NCBI GenBank assembly: GCA_937888725.1
Contig: CALARE010000084.1
Coordinates: forward strand, 1-5,561
Source of the DNA: an uncultured Alphaproteobacteria bacterium
GTDB lineage: Bacteria > Pseudomonadota > Alphaproteobacteria > CAAHEQ01 > UBA3637
Length of the DNA stretch: 5,561 nucleotides
Direction of reading: 5' to 3'
Part shown: piece by piece, positions 5,557 to 5,561 of the stretch
How the letters are laid out: every line of letters begins with the position of its first letter
Position numbering within the stretch: position 1 is the stretch's first letter
Position numbers and translations under genes: made by a program
The notes under the pieces: model-generated
Seen by the model: the letters and a program-made list of their open reading frames with translations, nothing else
What the model was told of the DNA's origin: nothing
Database searches by the model: none

Positions 5557-5561
5557 GTCCG

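Noticed and set aside
5462..5561. tRNA or other classical RNA gene in the tail
   Set aside because: No cloverleaf stems, no T-loop GGTTCGA-type motif and no acceptor stem could be formed.

Overview
The window reads as a piece of an AT-rich (low-GC) alphaproteobacterial chromosome. The strongest evidence is the aspartyl-tRNA synthetase gene aspS (3209-4975, + strand). Its N-terminus (MHQYRTHTCGALR...), the RKRDHG segment and the C-terminal APAEVTEKQLRELHI segment are typical of alphaproteobacterial AspRS. The AT-richness, the many A/T tracts and the neighbouring proteins that I cannot place in any family suggest a host-associated or reduced-genome lineage. That lifestyle is inference, and I cannot name a genus.

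Layout. Positions 1-110 hold the edge of an unidentified neighbour, followed by a strong + strand terminator (112-152). Positions 153-300 contain no gene. They carry two copies of a 20-23 nt direct repeat exactly 40 bp apart and a GTAC-rich near-palindrome. On the minus strand, read right to left, come three proteins I do not recognise: a 113-aa coiled-coil protein with a C-terminal membrane segment (2710-3051), a 385-aa soluble, mostly helical protein (1476-2633), and a 326-aa acidic protein with a Trp-Asn-Pro-Trp repeat (357-1337). Sigma70-like promoters lie before the second and third, and GC-rich terminators follow both. They are therefore probably separate or only partly coupled transcription units rather than one tight operon.

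A divergent intergenic region (3052-3208) separates this cluster from aspS. It holds an imperfect inverted repeat and a plausible aspS promoter. After aspS and its terminator, a well-formed promoter drives a small gene (5111-5461). Its product looks like a lipoprotein except that Ser stands where the lipobox Cys should be. The last 100 bases carry small hairpins, one exposing CCTCCT, and a weak terminator-like end.

Function. AspRS is housekeeping. His33 suggests the non-discriminating Asp/Asn type, which feeds the GatCAB amidotransferase route to Asn-tRNA. Nothing links the three minus-strand proteins to translation. They look like an accessory, lineage-restricted cluster sitting beside a core gene, and no known mobile-element or defence hallmark is visible.
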